Shown here one piece after another: positions 27,298-36,419 of a DNA stretch of 64,000 nt. The position numbers and the translations under genes were made by a program. This stretch comes from Bombiscardovia apis (GTDB lineage: Bacteria; Actinomycetota; Actinomycetes; Actinomycetales; Bifidobacteriaceae), in NCBI RefSeq assembly GCF_033095945.1, contig NZ_AP026800.1:434001-498000 (forward strand), given 5' to 3'. A model generated the notes under the pieces. It had not been told where the DNA came from, searched no databases, and saw only the letters and a program-made list of their open reading frames with translations. The stretch's first letter is position 1. The number at the start of each line of letters is the position of its first letter.

Positions 27298-27326
27298 CAT
27301 ATACGGTGCCCTGTGGCACCGTTCAA
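27298..27326 (-). promoter_or_regulatory. Candidate promoter of RCC1 gene A with palindromic spacer
   Basis: On the minus strand: -35 TTGAAC, spacer of exactly 17 bp, -10 TATATG. The spacer contains the inverted repeat GGTGCC-acag-GGCACC, a possible operator. It would place the transcription start close to the AAGGGG ribosome site, giving a very short leader, so the -10 assignment is tentative. Confidence 0.5.
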
Positions 27327-28071
27327 AGTTTGTGTGCGTCTAACCGCAGCCCAGCCGTTCCCCAACCGCAGGCGCGCGTAACGCAGATTCCAACAAATCT
27401 GCACCCAGTCTAGCATCGGCCTGGACTCAGCGCCCAACCCGCCCGCTTCCACAACTTACGTCTCTGTTGCTAAACCCTTGAGCCAGACCAGTTTTTGGAT
27501 ACTGACCTGCCAAGAGCGATAACAAGGAAACCGTTGCAAGGGCACGGTTTTGCGTAACGATATTCAGCTGAGCCGGTGTCTTCGCCGAGTGATTGATGCC
27601 GATTGCGTTGCCTAAGGCAGCTTTGGGGCTGTATGCCAGGCCAAAAACAACGCGTTTAGTTCCTATAAGCCCACACTCATGAACCAACAAAGCCCCGGCC
27701 GATTGGGCCGAGGCTTCGTATCCGTATCGCGGTGTTACCGCCGTCATGTTTGCAGTATACCATTGCCGTTTTGAAACCTAGAGTCACCCGCGTCTGCAAC
27801 TTACGCTCCTGTATTCCCTGCTCCGCCTCCCAGCAGCCGACAGCTAGCACCTTACGAGCCAAGTTGCGAGTTTTTGTCCACTGAGAACGCAAAAACGGCA
27901 CATACCTCGCAACCCAAGAAAAAGTGTGCGAGTTTTCGGCCGCTGGCATGGGCGTACATGGCTTCTAGGTCTGCTTCTGCAATTAGAGCGTGGCGCTCTA
28001 CCAGTCTGTAAAAGATGCGGTTGGTAAGCTGCTGTTTGTTGGTCGGAGCGAGTCAGTTGCCTTTTGTGTGC
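27327..28071 (-). other. Gene-poor region between ATPase and RCC1 gene A, with hairpin terminator
   Basis: About 745 bp with no recognisable gene. On the minus strand GCCTCGGCC and GGCCGGGGC (27714-27692, one T-G pair, loop CAATC) followed by TTTGTT resembles an intrinsic terminator for the ATPase transcript or for a small RNA in 27715-28071. A 106-codon open frame (27747-27427) begins 7 bases after TATACT but runs through that hairpin and matches nothing I recognise. Two similar CGTAAGTTG motifs occur near 27462 and 27806, hinting at duplicated or decayed material. Confidence 0.35.
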
Positions 28072-29205
28072 TTACTCTTGCTGCATGTAGTAGGCATCGT
28101 GCTCGCGTAAGTATTGGCGCAGGTAGGGGATGGCGAAGTCAACGCGGCCCCAGCCGGCATTCTTGATGAAATCGCCATCGAGTAGTCGTGTGCGGTAGAT
28201 GTTGGCATAAGTTTGGCTCTGTTTGAGGCGTTTGGCGATTTCCGCTGTAAAGGACGGGCCGTCATCTTTAGCCATGGCAAGGAGATATGTGCGGTCGACT
28301 TGAGATAGGCCATCGAGCTCGGGGCCGTGGACAGTGTTGCCAAGGCGCCGACGGGCATCCTCAATGCCCTTACTAGCATCTTCTTCGGTAACAACGGGGT
28401 TTTCAGCTGCGTGCCGGTTGGCCACTCGCCAGATGTTGTATCCAACAAGCTGAATCATGAAAGGATAGCCCTGCGTGGCTTCAGTGGCTTCGGTGAGGGG
28501 ATTGCCAGCTAAGGTAATACCTGATTGTGCGAAGGTATTGCTGAAAGCGGTTTCGACCTCGGGCAGCGGCACGTCTGCGAGGCGCTCGGGCTGGGCGCGA
28601 CGCAAGAAGGTCAGCAGCTCGTCGTTCAGCCATTTCGATGTGATGGTCGGCAGGCCGGCGAAAACGAAGGCGATGTTTCTGTTCTCGCGTATGAGGTGCT
28701 GAACGGCGGTGGCTATGGCTACAAGATCGTTGCGGTCGGCGGCCTGTGTTTCGTCGACGGTCACCAAAAGCCCACGATCCTTGCTGCGCTTCTCTATCTT
28801 GTTAAGTCGGTGAGTCAAGGCTTCTCGTAGGGTGAGGGGCATTTGCTGAGAGGAGATGCTGATTTGACCAAGGCTGGCACCGATACCTTGAGGCCCTGTA
28901 ATTTCTGGTTTAATCGTGGTTGCAAGCTGACGCTTGGTGGGTTGCAGGCGCTCGACAAGGCGCTCGGCCAGGCCACTCGATGCGGTTTCGTCGAGAACTT
29001 CCCAATGATGGCTTTTAGCTATATTGCCAAATTCGGTAAGAATAACAGTTTTTCCGACTCCTCGTGCGCCTGTGACGCACATAAGCCGACCTGGCGCCCC
29101 GGGGCCGTCGGCTAAGCCCTCTTCAAAGTCTGCAATAATCGGTTCTCTACCGACCAATAATGGCGGTAAATGGCCAGCAGTGGGCTTGAAAGGATTTGTA
29201 CTCAT
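28072..29205 (-). CDS. AAA/P-loop ATPase of unknown role
   Basis: 377 residues. Walker A is VTGARGVGKTVILTEFGN (residues ~44-61). Walker B is GLLVTVDETQAADRNDL. A sensor-like FVFAGLPTI follows, and the C-terminal ~100 residues look like a winged helix (PSFTAEIAKRLKQSQTYANIYRTRLL). This layout resembles STAND/Orc1-like bacterial ATP-binding proteins common in Bifidobacteria and Actinobacteria. Ligand and partners are unknown. Start ATG 29205 with AAAAGGGG upstream. It is transcribed toward the RCC1 gene but separated from it by ~790 bp and a probable terminator. Confidence 0.82.
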   Translation of the reverse strand: MSTNPFKPTAGHLPPLLVGREPIIADFEEGLADGPGAPGRLMCVTGARGVGKTVILTEFGNIAKSHHWEVLDETASSGLAERLVERLQPTKRQLATTIKPEITGPQGIGASLGQISISSQQMPLTLREALTHRLNKIEKRSKDRGLLVTVDETQAADRNDLVAIATAVQHLIRENRNIAFVFAGLPTITSKWLNDELLTFLRRAQPERLADVPLPEVETAFSNTFAQSGITLAGNPLTEATEATQGYPFMIQLVGYNIWRVANRHAAENPVVTEEDASKGIEDARRRLGNTVHGPELDGLSQVDRTYLLAMAKDDGPSFTAEIAKRLKQSQTYANIYRTRLLDGDFIKNAGWGRVDFAIPYLRQYLREHDAYYMQQE

Positions 29206-29227
29206 CGCGGTGCCCCTTTTGAATGCA

Positions 29228-29256
29228 ATATGATTTCGGAATGCCTATAAAAACAA
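29228..29256 (-). promoter_or_regulatory. Candidate promoter of the ATPase gene
   Basis: Minus strand: TTGTTT, 17-bp spacer, TCATAT, in unusually AT-rich DNA (29225-29290). The same AT-rich patch separates this gene from the divergent pst operon. Confidence 0.45.
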
Positions 29257-29382
29257 GTGTATTAGTAATTTATAAAAAAATATAAAAGAGCCGCAGGGCT
29301 GGGGTTTGGGTGGGGGATTGCGACTGGGCGCGAACATGGGCTGAATCATCGGTGCGTACGGTTAAGCTAGGGAGAGCTGGTA

Positions 29383-30570
29383 ATGCAGACGAGTCGAGGA
29401 AATGGCATGCACAAACCTACCTTCGCCCGAGGGGCGGCCGTGGTGACCGCTTTGTCTCTCGCGTTTGGCCTGGCGGCCTGCGGAGACAACGCTCCGGCAT
29501 CTTCGGCTATTTCGGGCGCTTCGGGCGCTTCGAGTGTTTCGGGCGCGGATGGCGGCCCCAATTTGCAGGGCGAATTCGCAGGTTCGGGCGCTTCCTCCCA
29601 GCAGTCGGCCAACGAGGCTTGGATAGCTGATTTTCATGCCAGCCACAATCAGGCGCGCATCTCTTACGATCCCGCTGGTTCCGGCGCTGGAGTTACGGCC
29701 CTGCTCAACGGCTCAGTCATTTGGGCGGGCAGCGACGAACCTTTGAACGCGGCCCAATTGGAGCAGTCCAAGTCCACTTGCGCTCGCGGTACTGCTTTTG
29801 AAGTGCCGGTCTATGTGACCCCCATCGCTTTTGCTTACAACCTGCCCTCGGTCGGGCTCAACGATTCTGGTAAGCACCTGCGCATGGAGCCCGAGACGAT
29901 TGCGGCGATTTTCCAGGGGCAGATTACCCGTTGGAACGACGCGCGCTTGGCCCGGCTCAATCCGGGCGTGGGCCTGCCGGACCTGCCTATTACTGTGGTG
30001 CACCGTTCCGATAAGTCGGGCACAACCAAGAGTTTGTTTAAGTATTTGAAGGCCGCAGCTGGCCCCGCTTGGCCCTACGAGCCGGGCGAGAATTGGCCGA
30101 ACAACGTGGGGCAGGGCGCCAAGGGCACTGCTGGCTTGGTGATGACGCTCACGCAGGCGGAGGGCACTTTTGGCTACGCTGATGCGGCGCAGACTTCCGG
30201 GCTGGGCACGGTGGCGGTCAAGGTGGGGGAGTCCTACGTGCCTGCCAGTGAGCGCGGCGTTTCCAAAATGATGGACAAAGTCAAGTATGAGGCTCAGCCT
30301 CAGGGCTCCTTACGTAAGCTCGTGAAGGTGGATTACCAGACTGCGGAGCCCGGCGCTTACCCGGTTTTGCTGGTCTCCTACGACATCGCCTGCCAGGCCT
30401 ACCAGCGCGATGCGAGCGGCTCGAAAGCTGCCTTTGCCAAGTCTTGGCTCAGCTACTTGGCGAGCGAGGCCGGGCAGCAGCAGGCCGCCGCCAACGCAGG
30501 CTCGGTGCCGCTCACCCCTGCCATTCGTGAGCAAGTCATGCAATCCGTACAAGCAATCGAGGCCTCATGA
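29383..30570 (+). CDS. pstS: Phosphate-binding lipoprotein of the Pst transporter
   Basis: Captures phosphate outside the membrane for the PstCAB importer. 395 residues. Lipoprotein signal ALSLAFGLAAC with the modified Cys near residue 33, then a Ser/Gly-rich linker. PstS features: ISYDPAGSGAGVTALLNGSV and VIWAGSDEPLN (phosphate-contact loops), PIAFAYNLPSVG, WNDARLARLNPGVGLPDLPI and VVHRSDKSGTTKSLFKYLKA. Both ATG 29383 (AGGGAGAG upstream) and ATG 29407 (GAGGAAA upstream) are possible. It overlaps pstC as ATGA. No clear Pho-box was found upstream. Confidence 0.93.
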   Translation: MQTSRGNGMHKPTFARGAAVVTALSLAFGLAACGDNAPASSAISGASGASSVSGADGGPNLQGEFAGSGASSQQSANEAWIADFHASHNQARISYDPAGSGAGVTALLNGSVIWAGSDEPLNAAQLEQSKSTCARGTAFEVPVYVTPIAFAYNLPSVGLNDSGKHLRMEPETIAAIFQGQITRWNDARLARLNPGVGLPDLPITVVHRSDKSGTTKSLFKYLKAAAGPAWPYEPGENWPNNVGQGAKGTAGLVMTLTQAEGTFGYADAAQTSGLGTVAVKVGESYVPASERGVSKMMDKVKYEAQPQGSLRKLVKVDYQTAEPGAYPVLLVSYDIACQAYQRDASGSKAAFAKSWLSYLASEAGQQQAAANAGSVPLTPAIREQVMQSVQAIEAS

Positions 30571-31628
30571 GCAAGACTTTGGCCCCTCAATCCGCCACTA
30601 ATATGGCTGAGCAGAACCCGCAAGGGGTGGATCCAGACGCTGTCAGCGTGTCGGTCGATGTCTCTGCTGCTCCTGCTGAAGCCAGCGCTGCTCCCACCGC
30701 ACCCAGCCCCGGCCGCACAGCAGACAAGGTCTTCAAAATCTGCGCTTGGTCAGCGGGAATTCTTATCTTTTTGGCGCTCGCAGCGGTCACAATATTCCTC
30801 ATTCTGCGCGCCCTACCAGCCTTCACCGGCGACCCGGCAGTTCGCAGTTCCGCTCTCGAATCACTCAGCGGCGGCCGCGCTTCCAACTTCGCATCATACG
30901 TAGGCCCTCTCCTCTTCGGAACCATTCTTATAGCTGGGCTCTCGCTGCTGCTGGCTTTCCCAGTCTCGACCGGAATTGCGCTCTTCATCACGCATTATGC
31001 CCCCCGCAAGCTCTCGACTGCGCTCAGCTCGGTAGTCGACCTTTTAGCTGCCATTCCTTCGGTCATTTACGGTCTCTGGGGTGCGCTGGTCTTGGTTCCC
31101 GCCATTACCGGCTTCTGGAATTGGGTGGCTACATACCTAGGCTGGATTCCCATATTTGCAGGACCGGCAGCCGCTCCCGCCCGCTCGGTAGCCTCGGTGG
31201 CGCTGGTCTTGGCAGTGATGATTTTACCCATTATTACCTCGGTAGCTCGCGATATTTTCGCCCAAGCACCGCGCTTGCAGCAGGAGGCGGCTCTGGCCCT
31301 GGGTGCAACCAAGTGGGAGACTATCCGCTTGGCGGTGCTGCCCTTCGCTCGTTCTGGCCTCATTTCGGCTTCGATGCTGGGCTTGGGCCGCGCGCTTGGT
31401 GAGACTATGGCCGTGCTGATGATTCTCTCGCCCGGCTTCTCGTATTCCCTGCACATCTTGCAGGCCTCAACCAGCCAAACTATCGCCGCCAATATCGCCT
31501 CCCAGTTCCCAGAAGCGGATTCGATGGGCGTGGCTATGTTGGTCGCCACCGGCCTTGTGCTCTTCGTTATCACCTTCTTGGTGAACTTCTTAGCCCGCCG
31601 TATCACCGGAAAGGGGGTGTCCAAGTGA
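30567..31628 (+). CDS. pstC: Phosphate ABC transporter permease PstC
   Basis: One of two permease subunits of the Pst importer. 353 residues, six expected helices after a hydrophilic ~50-residue N-terminus. The EAA-type loop that contacts PstB is visible: QEAALALGATKWETIRLAVLPFARSGL. Helix segments include FGTILIAGLSLLLAFPVSTGIALFI and SVVDLLAAIPSVIYGLWG. Starts and stops overlap with pstS (ATGA) and pstA (GTGA), so the genes are tightly coupled. Confidence 0.94.
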   Translation: MSKTLAPQSATNMAEQNPQGVDPDAVSVSVDVSAAPAEASAAPTAPSPGRTADKVFKICAWSAGILIFLALAAVTIFLILRALPAFTGDPAVRSSALESLSGGRASNFASYVGPLLFGTILIAGLSLLLAFPVSTGIALFITHYAPRKLSTALSSVVDLLAAIPSVIYGLWGALVLVPAITGFWNWVATYLGWIPIFAGPAAAPARSVASVALVLAVMILPIITSVARDIFAQAPRLQQEAALALGATKWETIRLAVLPFARSGLISASMLGLGRALGETMAVLMILSPGFSYSLHILQASTSQTIAANIASQFPEADSMGVAMLVATGLVLFVITFLVNFLARRITGKGVSK

Positions 31629-32707
31629 GTGCAGCAGCCACTAAGAGCGCGAATAGTTCCAGCAGTGCTAGCGGGTCTAACGGGTCAATCGGTTCCGTCG
31701 GTTCCGTCAGTCTGGCATCGGCCCAAGGTCATACTAGCGCCCAGCTGGCCGCCAAGCCGGTCATCGATTTCGACCGCTTTAGGCCTACTCGCTCCTCGAT
31801 TCGCGCCCGCAAACGCCGCAATGCACTCATGACTGGTCTCATTGCGCTCTCCTTCGTGGTGGCGCTTATTCCGCTCATTTCGGTCCTCTGGGTCAGCTTG
31901 TCCAAGGGGCTGAAGCGCCTCAACTGGGACTTTTTGACCCACAACATGTCGGGCGTCGTGGGAGGCAATCCCACTGCAACCGGGGGCCACGGAGGCATCC
32001 TTCACGCCATCATCGGCACGCTGGAAGTCACAGCTGGAGCCATGATTATCTCGGTGCCTATCGGCGTCATGTGCGCTGTCTTTTTAGTAGAATACGCTTC
32101 CGGCGGCCGCATGGCTCGGGCAATTTCCCTGCTGGTCGACGTGATGAGCGGCATCCCCTCGATCGTGGCCGGCCTCTTCGCATTCTCTATGTTTGCCGCC
32201 CTGGTAGGACCGAGCACAGTCAACGGTTTTTCCGGCTCGGTAGCCCTCTCTTTGCTGATGATTCCCACAGTCGTAAAGACTTCGGAAGACATGCTGCGCA
32301 TCGTGCCCGGCGACTTGCGTGAGGCGGCCTACGCACTGGGCGTGACCAAGCAGCGTACGATTACCAAAATCGTCTTGCGTACCGCCCTGCCCGGCATCGT
32401 CTCCGGCGTGATTCTTGCCATTGCCCGCGTGATTGGCGAAACTGCGCCCCTGCTCATTGCTTCGGGCTTCATCGCCTCCACCAATCCCAACCTCTTCTCC
32501 GGCCGTATGACCACACTGCCGGTCTACGTCTACAACGAGTATTCGCAGGGCTTGGCTGTGTGTGGTCCGGGCTCGCCTGCGGGCTGCGTGGCGGGTATTC
32601 GCATGGAGCGGGCTTGGGCTGCGGCGCTGGCGCTTATCGTGGTCGTGTTGGTCTTGAATCTCTTGGGCCGCTTGGTTTCCAAGGTTTTTTCGGTGCAGGA
32701 GAAGTAG
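31625..32707 (+). CDS. pstA: Phosphate ABC transporter permease PstA
   Basis: Second permease subunit. 360 residues with a Ser-rich, cytoplasmic N-terminal extension of ~60 residues. The EAA loop is REAAYALGVTKQRTITKIVLRTALPGI; the segment SLLVDVMSGIPSIVAGLFAFSM matches the family. GTG 31625 overlaps the pstC stop. An ~80-bp gap before pstB is the only loose junction of the operon. Confidence 0.94.
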   Translation: MSAAATKSANSSSSASGSNGSIGSVGSVSLASAQGHTSAQLAAKPVIDFDRFRPTRSSIRARKRRNALMTGLIALSFVVALIPLISVLWVSLSKGLKRLNWDFLTHNMSGVVGGNPTATGGHGGILHAIIGTLEVTAGAMIISVPIGVMCAVFLVEYASGGRMARAISLLVDVMSGIPSIVAGLFAFSMFAALVGPSTVNGFSGSVALSLLMIPTVVKTSEDMLRIVPGDLREAAYALGVTKQRTITKIVLRTALPGIVSGVILAIARVIGETAPLLIASGFIASTNPNLFSGRMTTLPVYVYNEYSQGLAVCGPGSPAGCVAGIRMERAWAAALALIVVVLVLNLLGRLVSKVFSVQEK

Positions 32708-32786
32708 TAATGACGTGTGTACAGTATCGAGCCCAGCCCGCCTGTGCGTGGGATTGTAGCCGAATTTGCCAGAGAGTGAGCCACTA

Positions 32787-33566
32787 ATGGGTCAGCGTAT
32801 CGACATTAACCACTTGAACGTGTTCTACGGCGATTTTCTAGCGGTCGAAGACGTGAACATGACCATTAAAGCCAACAAAGTCACCGCTTTCATCGGGCCT
32901 TCGGGCTGTGGCAAATCAACGGTTTTGCGCACTCTCGACCGCATGCACGAGATTACGCCCGGCGCCCATGTAAAGGGCCAAGTCTTGCTAGAAGGCCAGG
33001 ACTTGTATGGGGCGGATGTGGACCCGGTGGCCGTGCGCCGAGACGTGGGCATGGTCTTCCAGAGGGCCAATCCCTTCCCGACTATGTCGATTCGCGAGAA
33101 CGTACTGGCCGGCATCCGGCTCAATAACAAGCATATTTCCAAGTCTGATGCCGACGATTTGGTCGAGTGGGCCCTGCGCGGCGCCAACTTGTGGAACGAG
33201 GTCAAAGATCGCCTAGACAAGCCCGGAATCGGCCTCTCAGGCGGCCAGCAGCAGCGTTTGTGCATCGCCCGCGCAGTGGCAGTGCACCCGCAAGTGCTGC
33301 TGATGGACGAGCCCTGCTCCGCTCTCGACCCCATTTCCACGCTGGCCGTTGAAGATTTGATCAACGAGCTCAAGCAGGATTACACCATCGTGATTGTGAC
33401 CCACAACATGCAGCAGGCCGCCCGCGTCTCCGACTACACGGCCTTCTTCAACCTCAAAGCCGTGGGCCAGCCCGGCCACTTGGTCGAGATGGACGACACC
33501 ACCACCATCTTCTCCAACCCCCACGAAGAAGACACCGAACGCTACATCTCCGGCCGCTTCGGCTGA
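32787..33566 (+). CDS. pstB: Phosphate ABC transporter ATPase
   Basis: Powers phosphate import. 259 residues, the usual length. Walker [19 protein letters not shown]-loop [15 protein letters not shown], signature [19 protein letters not shown], Walker [15 protein letters not shown] and H-loop [18 protein letters not shown] are all intact. ATG 32787 gives the conserved N-terminus; TTG 32766 in frame is less likely. Last pst gene, followed by a terminator. Confidence 0.96.
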   Translation: MGQRIDINHLNVFYGDFLAVEDVNMTIKANKVTAFIGPSGCGKSTVLRTLDRMHEITPGAHVKGQVLLEGQDLYGADVDPVAVRRDVGMVFQRANPFPTMSIRENVLAGIRLNNKHISKSDADDLVEWALRGANLWNEVKDRLDKPGIGLSGGQQQRLCIARAVAVHPQVLLMDEPCSALDPISTLAVEDLINELKQDYTIVIVTHNMQQAARVSDYTAFFNLKAVGQPGHLVEMDDTTTIFSNPHEEDTERYISGRFG

Positions 33567-33628
33567 GTTGTGGTTTGGTTGGGTAGCGGCTGCTGTTTTA
33601 CGCGGCTAAACCCCGTCAATTAAACGAG

Positions 33629-33669
33629 AAAATGGGCTACAGCATCAGTTGCTCTGTCCCATTTTGTTA
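33629..33669 (+). terminator. Intrinsic terminator of pstSCAB
   Basis: Stem AAAATGGG with CCCATTTT plus inner ACAG/CTGT pairing, followed by GTTATAT. Located ~60 bp after the pstB stop. Confidence 0.75.
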
Positions 33670-33703
33670 TATAAAGCGCTCGCTTTTCGCCCTACTTTCG
33701 CTT

Positions 33704-33883
33704 TTATTCCTGCTCTTTGGTACGCCCCTCGCGCCTGCGCTCTTTATTGACGGTAGCCGCCGCGATGCGCTCCGCAGTCTTCTCGCTCTGCCCGCGCTCA
33801 GCCTCGCTAGCCGCCACATGCTCATACTGCTTCTGGTCTTTCTGAGACCAATACTTATTCCCCCGAGAACCTCGCTCAGCCAT
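33704..33883 (-). CDS. Small basic hydrophilic protein (plasmid-stabilisation-like family)
   Basis: 59 residues, highly charged: KYWSQKDQKQYEHVAASEAE then RGQSEKTAERIAAATVNKER and a basic tail. The RG-x-SE-x-x-AE-x-IA-x-x-TVNKER pattern resembles a widespread small family often labelled plasmid stabilisation protein, whose role is not established. A strong AGGAGG lies six bases before ATG 33883 (three before ATG 33886), which is why I regard it as real. It is downstream of and opposed to pstB, and upstream of nothing obvious; likely monocistronic. Confidence 0.7.
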   Translation of the reverse strand: MAERGSRGNKYWSQKDQKQYEHVAASEAERGQSEKTAERIAAATVNKERRREGRTKEQE

Positions 33884-34056
33884 CATTAGCCTCCTAAGCA
33901 TCCAAGGTCAGCCCAAAGCCAGCCACCCCCCAATTCTAAGCCGCCTGAGTACAATAGAAAATTAATATTACGCTCTTGGGCTATATTGTTTGACTCTTGT
34001 GTTTTACGTACATCATCGTAGTGCCCTTGCACCGGATAGTTGCTATGGGTAGAGGT

Positions 34057-34090
34057 GTGCCCTCCTGCCGAGATGATGGCAGGAGGGCAC
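34057..34090 (-). terminator. Strong hairpin downstream of RCC1 gene B
   Basis: Perfect 13-bp stem (GTGCCCTCCTGCC with GGCAGGAGGGCAC), 8-base loop, ~70 bp past the stop of RCC1 gene B. No T-run on the minus strand, so termination is probable but not proven. The rest of 33884-34158 shows nothing else. Confidence 0.55.
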
Positions 34091-34158
34091 ATTATTCAGG
34101 CCGGGTTTTGTGCTCGGGGGATTGGGGATTATAAAGCACAACCCGAAGTATTTTGTTA

Positions 34159-36419
34159 TCAGCTTGTTTGTCTGATGTGTTCGCCTTTCACTGAGTGTTT
34201 GCGGTGAAAGTGTAGTGTGATACCGCTGGCTGCTAGGGTGCTGGCTGCTAACAAGGCGAGCCCTGCCGTTCGTTTGATAGGAAAGCTGCCTGCTGCGGGG
34301 AGAAGTTGGTCGTAGGTATATTCAAAGTAGAAGTCCTCTTGCGGGTCGGCTCCCAGTTGCCATTGCACAGCTGCGGTGATTGGACCGGGATCATGTGCTG
34401 GCGGGGAAATGTGCCACAGTTTGGTTTCGGGGTCTTGAGTTGGTGCTGCGATGGGAATACCGTCAAAAGCTCCTGAAACCAAACTGACTTGAGGCTGTAA
34501 TACGCGTCTTAGCTGTCGTGTTGAGATAGGATCTGTTGTGTCTTCTATTCCGTTATTGTTGCTCCCGCACGTGTAGAGTCGGTCATCCGTGCCAATTCCA
34601 ACTACATGATGGGAACCACTGTTGACAAACGAGAGTGTGACGCCTTCTGGGAGGGGTGACAAGTCAGTTGCTATCGGAGTGAATTGATAGCTTTGATTTT
34701 CGGCAGTGTCATGTCCCACTTGTCCGTAGAAGTTAGCTCCCCATGCGTATAACCGACCAGAATAGTCTAATACGTAGGAGGTGTCGTACTGAGCAGATAT
34801 TTGTTTTGGTATGAAATCTGCAGGGAATGCGCTTTCTTGTATCTGCATGGGTGTAGAAGTCTGGTACGGATCATTCTTTGGGAACCCGAGCGATCCGTTC
34901 ATATTAGAGCCCCAAGTGTAAAGGTGGTTTTGCTTGGTCAAAGCTAAGAGGTGGGCACTGCCGGCTTGAATCTGAGTGAATATTTCTCCTGCAGCTTCCC
35001 CTTCCAGTATTGGACCCGGACGTCGACGAATGTCAACCTGTTCAACCCCAGTTCCTAGCACTCCGTGCAAAGTGTATCTCCATGACCATGTGTAAATTGC
35101 GCCAGTATTGGTCAACAAGGCGGCAGCGTTTTCGAAAGTGAAGACACTAACTTCGATGGGGTATTCGCCGGTTTTAAGCTCGCTTAAGTCAACGATCTCG
35201 AATAACTTAGTTATCGTGTTATATCGGTAGATTCTTCCCTTTTTGGTGAGCAGAGTGGGGGTGAACCAATCGGAGTCGATGCTGTAGATACTGTCATCTC
35301 CCAAATCTGGGAGTGCAATTTGAGTCGGTACACTACACTCTTTTTCAAAGGGCAGGATAACACTGCACCGTCCCCAAACGTATAAAAAGCCGTCATCTGC
35401 AACAGCATAGGAAGTTGAAAGGCCTAATGCGTATAAAATGAAGTGGACTCCACTGGGTTTGCTGACTCTGACTGGTGAGCCGGAAAATTTTCCTATTGCT
35501 GGGTTCCCGAGTTTTCCGGATGCGTTGTTTCCCCATGCGTAAGTGTTGCCGTCTGAGCCGGTGGCGAGGGTGTGCGTAAAACCTGCTGTTACCTGTGAGT
35601 AATAAATGTTTTGTGGCGGTTTGGGAGCATCTATGTCGATGGTATTTCCACCTATCGCTGGGCCGTGATCGGTGCTGACTGAGAATTGGTAGGGTTCAAA
35701 TTTAGCGGTGAGAGTGAGGTCTTGTGTTACGGGGGTGGCGAAATTCCAAGGTTTGTTTTGCGGTGTGAACCAGCCGTCGAAGTAGTGGTTGTCCCATGTG
35801 GGGGTTGGATTGGGGAATTTAGCTCGGTTTTGGTCGGTGGCTGGAATGGTTTGTGAAGGCGGGTTGGTGCCTGGTGCGTCGCCGAGGTCAAAGCTGACTG
35901 TGTAAGCGGTTTTGTAGTGGTAGGTGAAAGTAGCTGGTGTTTGGGTTTGCTCATCTTGGGTCCAGTCGATGGTAATGGTTGACTCGCCAGCTTGGTGGGG
36001 TGGCAGGGTGAATTGCCAGCTGCTTGTGCTGCGTGTGGTGGCTTGGACTGGGGTGTTATCAACACTGATGGCGGTGATAACGCTGTGTTGGGGTTGCTTG
36101 GGTAAAACGGTGATTTCGCTGTTTTGCTCAGCCGGTCCTGAGTCAGGGGTGATGGTGAAATCACTGTCAGTCATGAGTTTGGGTTGTATACCGGACTGTA
36201 TTGAGTCATCGCTGTTTTGACTGCTATGCGTGGTGTTGTCGGTATTGCTTGTGGTGTCCTGTACGTCGTTGTCAGGTGTGTTGGCTGGGGAAGGTTGCGT
36301 GTGTGGTGTGGCGGAGGGGTGTGTGGGCTCAGCGTGGGCTTTTAGATTGCCCCCCCCCCCAGGATGAGTAGGGCTGCGGTTAACGCTGCGGCTGTGCAGG
36401 TTCGTTGAAGTGCGCGCAA
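34159..36419 (-). CDS. RCC1-propeller wall-anchored surface protein B (phase-OFF)
   Basis: The main frame (first ATG 36174, but open upstream to the G tract) encodes ~670 residues plus a Thr/Ser/Asn-rich linker. Domains: Ig-like beta region, an InlB-B-type repeat (FDLGDAPGTNPPSQTIPATD), then about seven degenerate RCC1 blades (YAWGNNASGKLG, YVWG, YTWGSNMNGSLG, YAWGANFYGQVG), a single propeller. The C-terminus is LPAAGS, helix, basic tail. The likely start is TTG 36419 with AAGGGG six bases upstream, encoding MRALQRTCTAAALTAALLIL. The G11 tract then throws it out of frame (stop TAA at 36344-36342). G9 or G12 would restore NLKAHA/EPT and the whole protein. Same design as protein A. Confidence 0.8.
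36350..36360 (-). repeat. Poly-G tract (G11) in signal peptide codons of RCC1 protein B
   Basis: Eleven consecutive G on the coding (minus) strand following CT of a Leu codon at the end of the hydrophobic core, the same site as in protein A. One base short of (or two over) the in-frame length. Confidence 0.95.

Noticed and set aside
27427..27747. 106-codon minus-strand frame starting just after TATACT, possible leaderless gene or transposase remnant
   Set aside because: No recognised family, and a probable terminator hairpin lies inside the frame; kept only as part of the gene-poor region.
28072..29205. Reading the ATPase as an Orc1/Cdc6-type replication initiator marking an origin
   Set aside because: No origin repeats or replication genes nearby, and bacterial ATPases of this type occur widely without that role.
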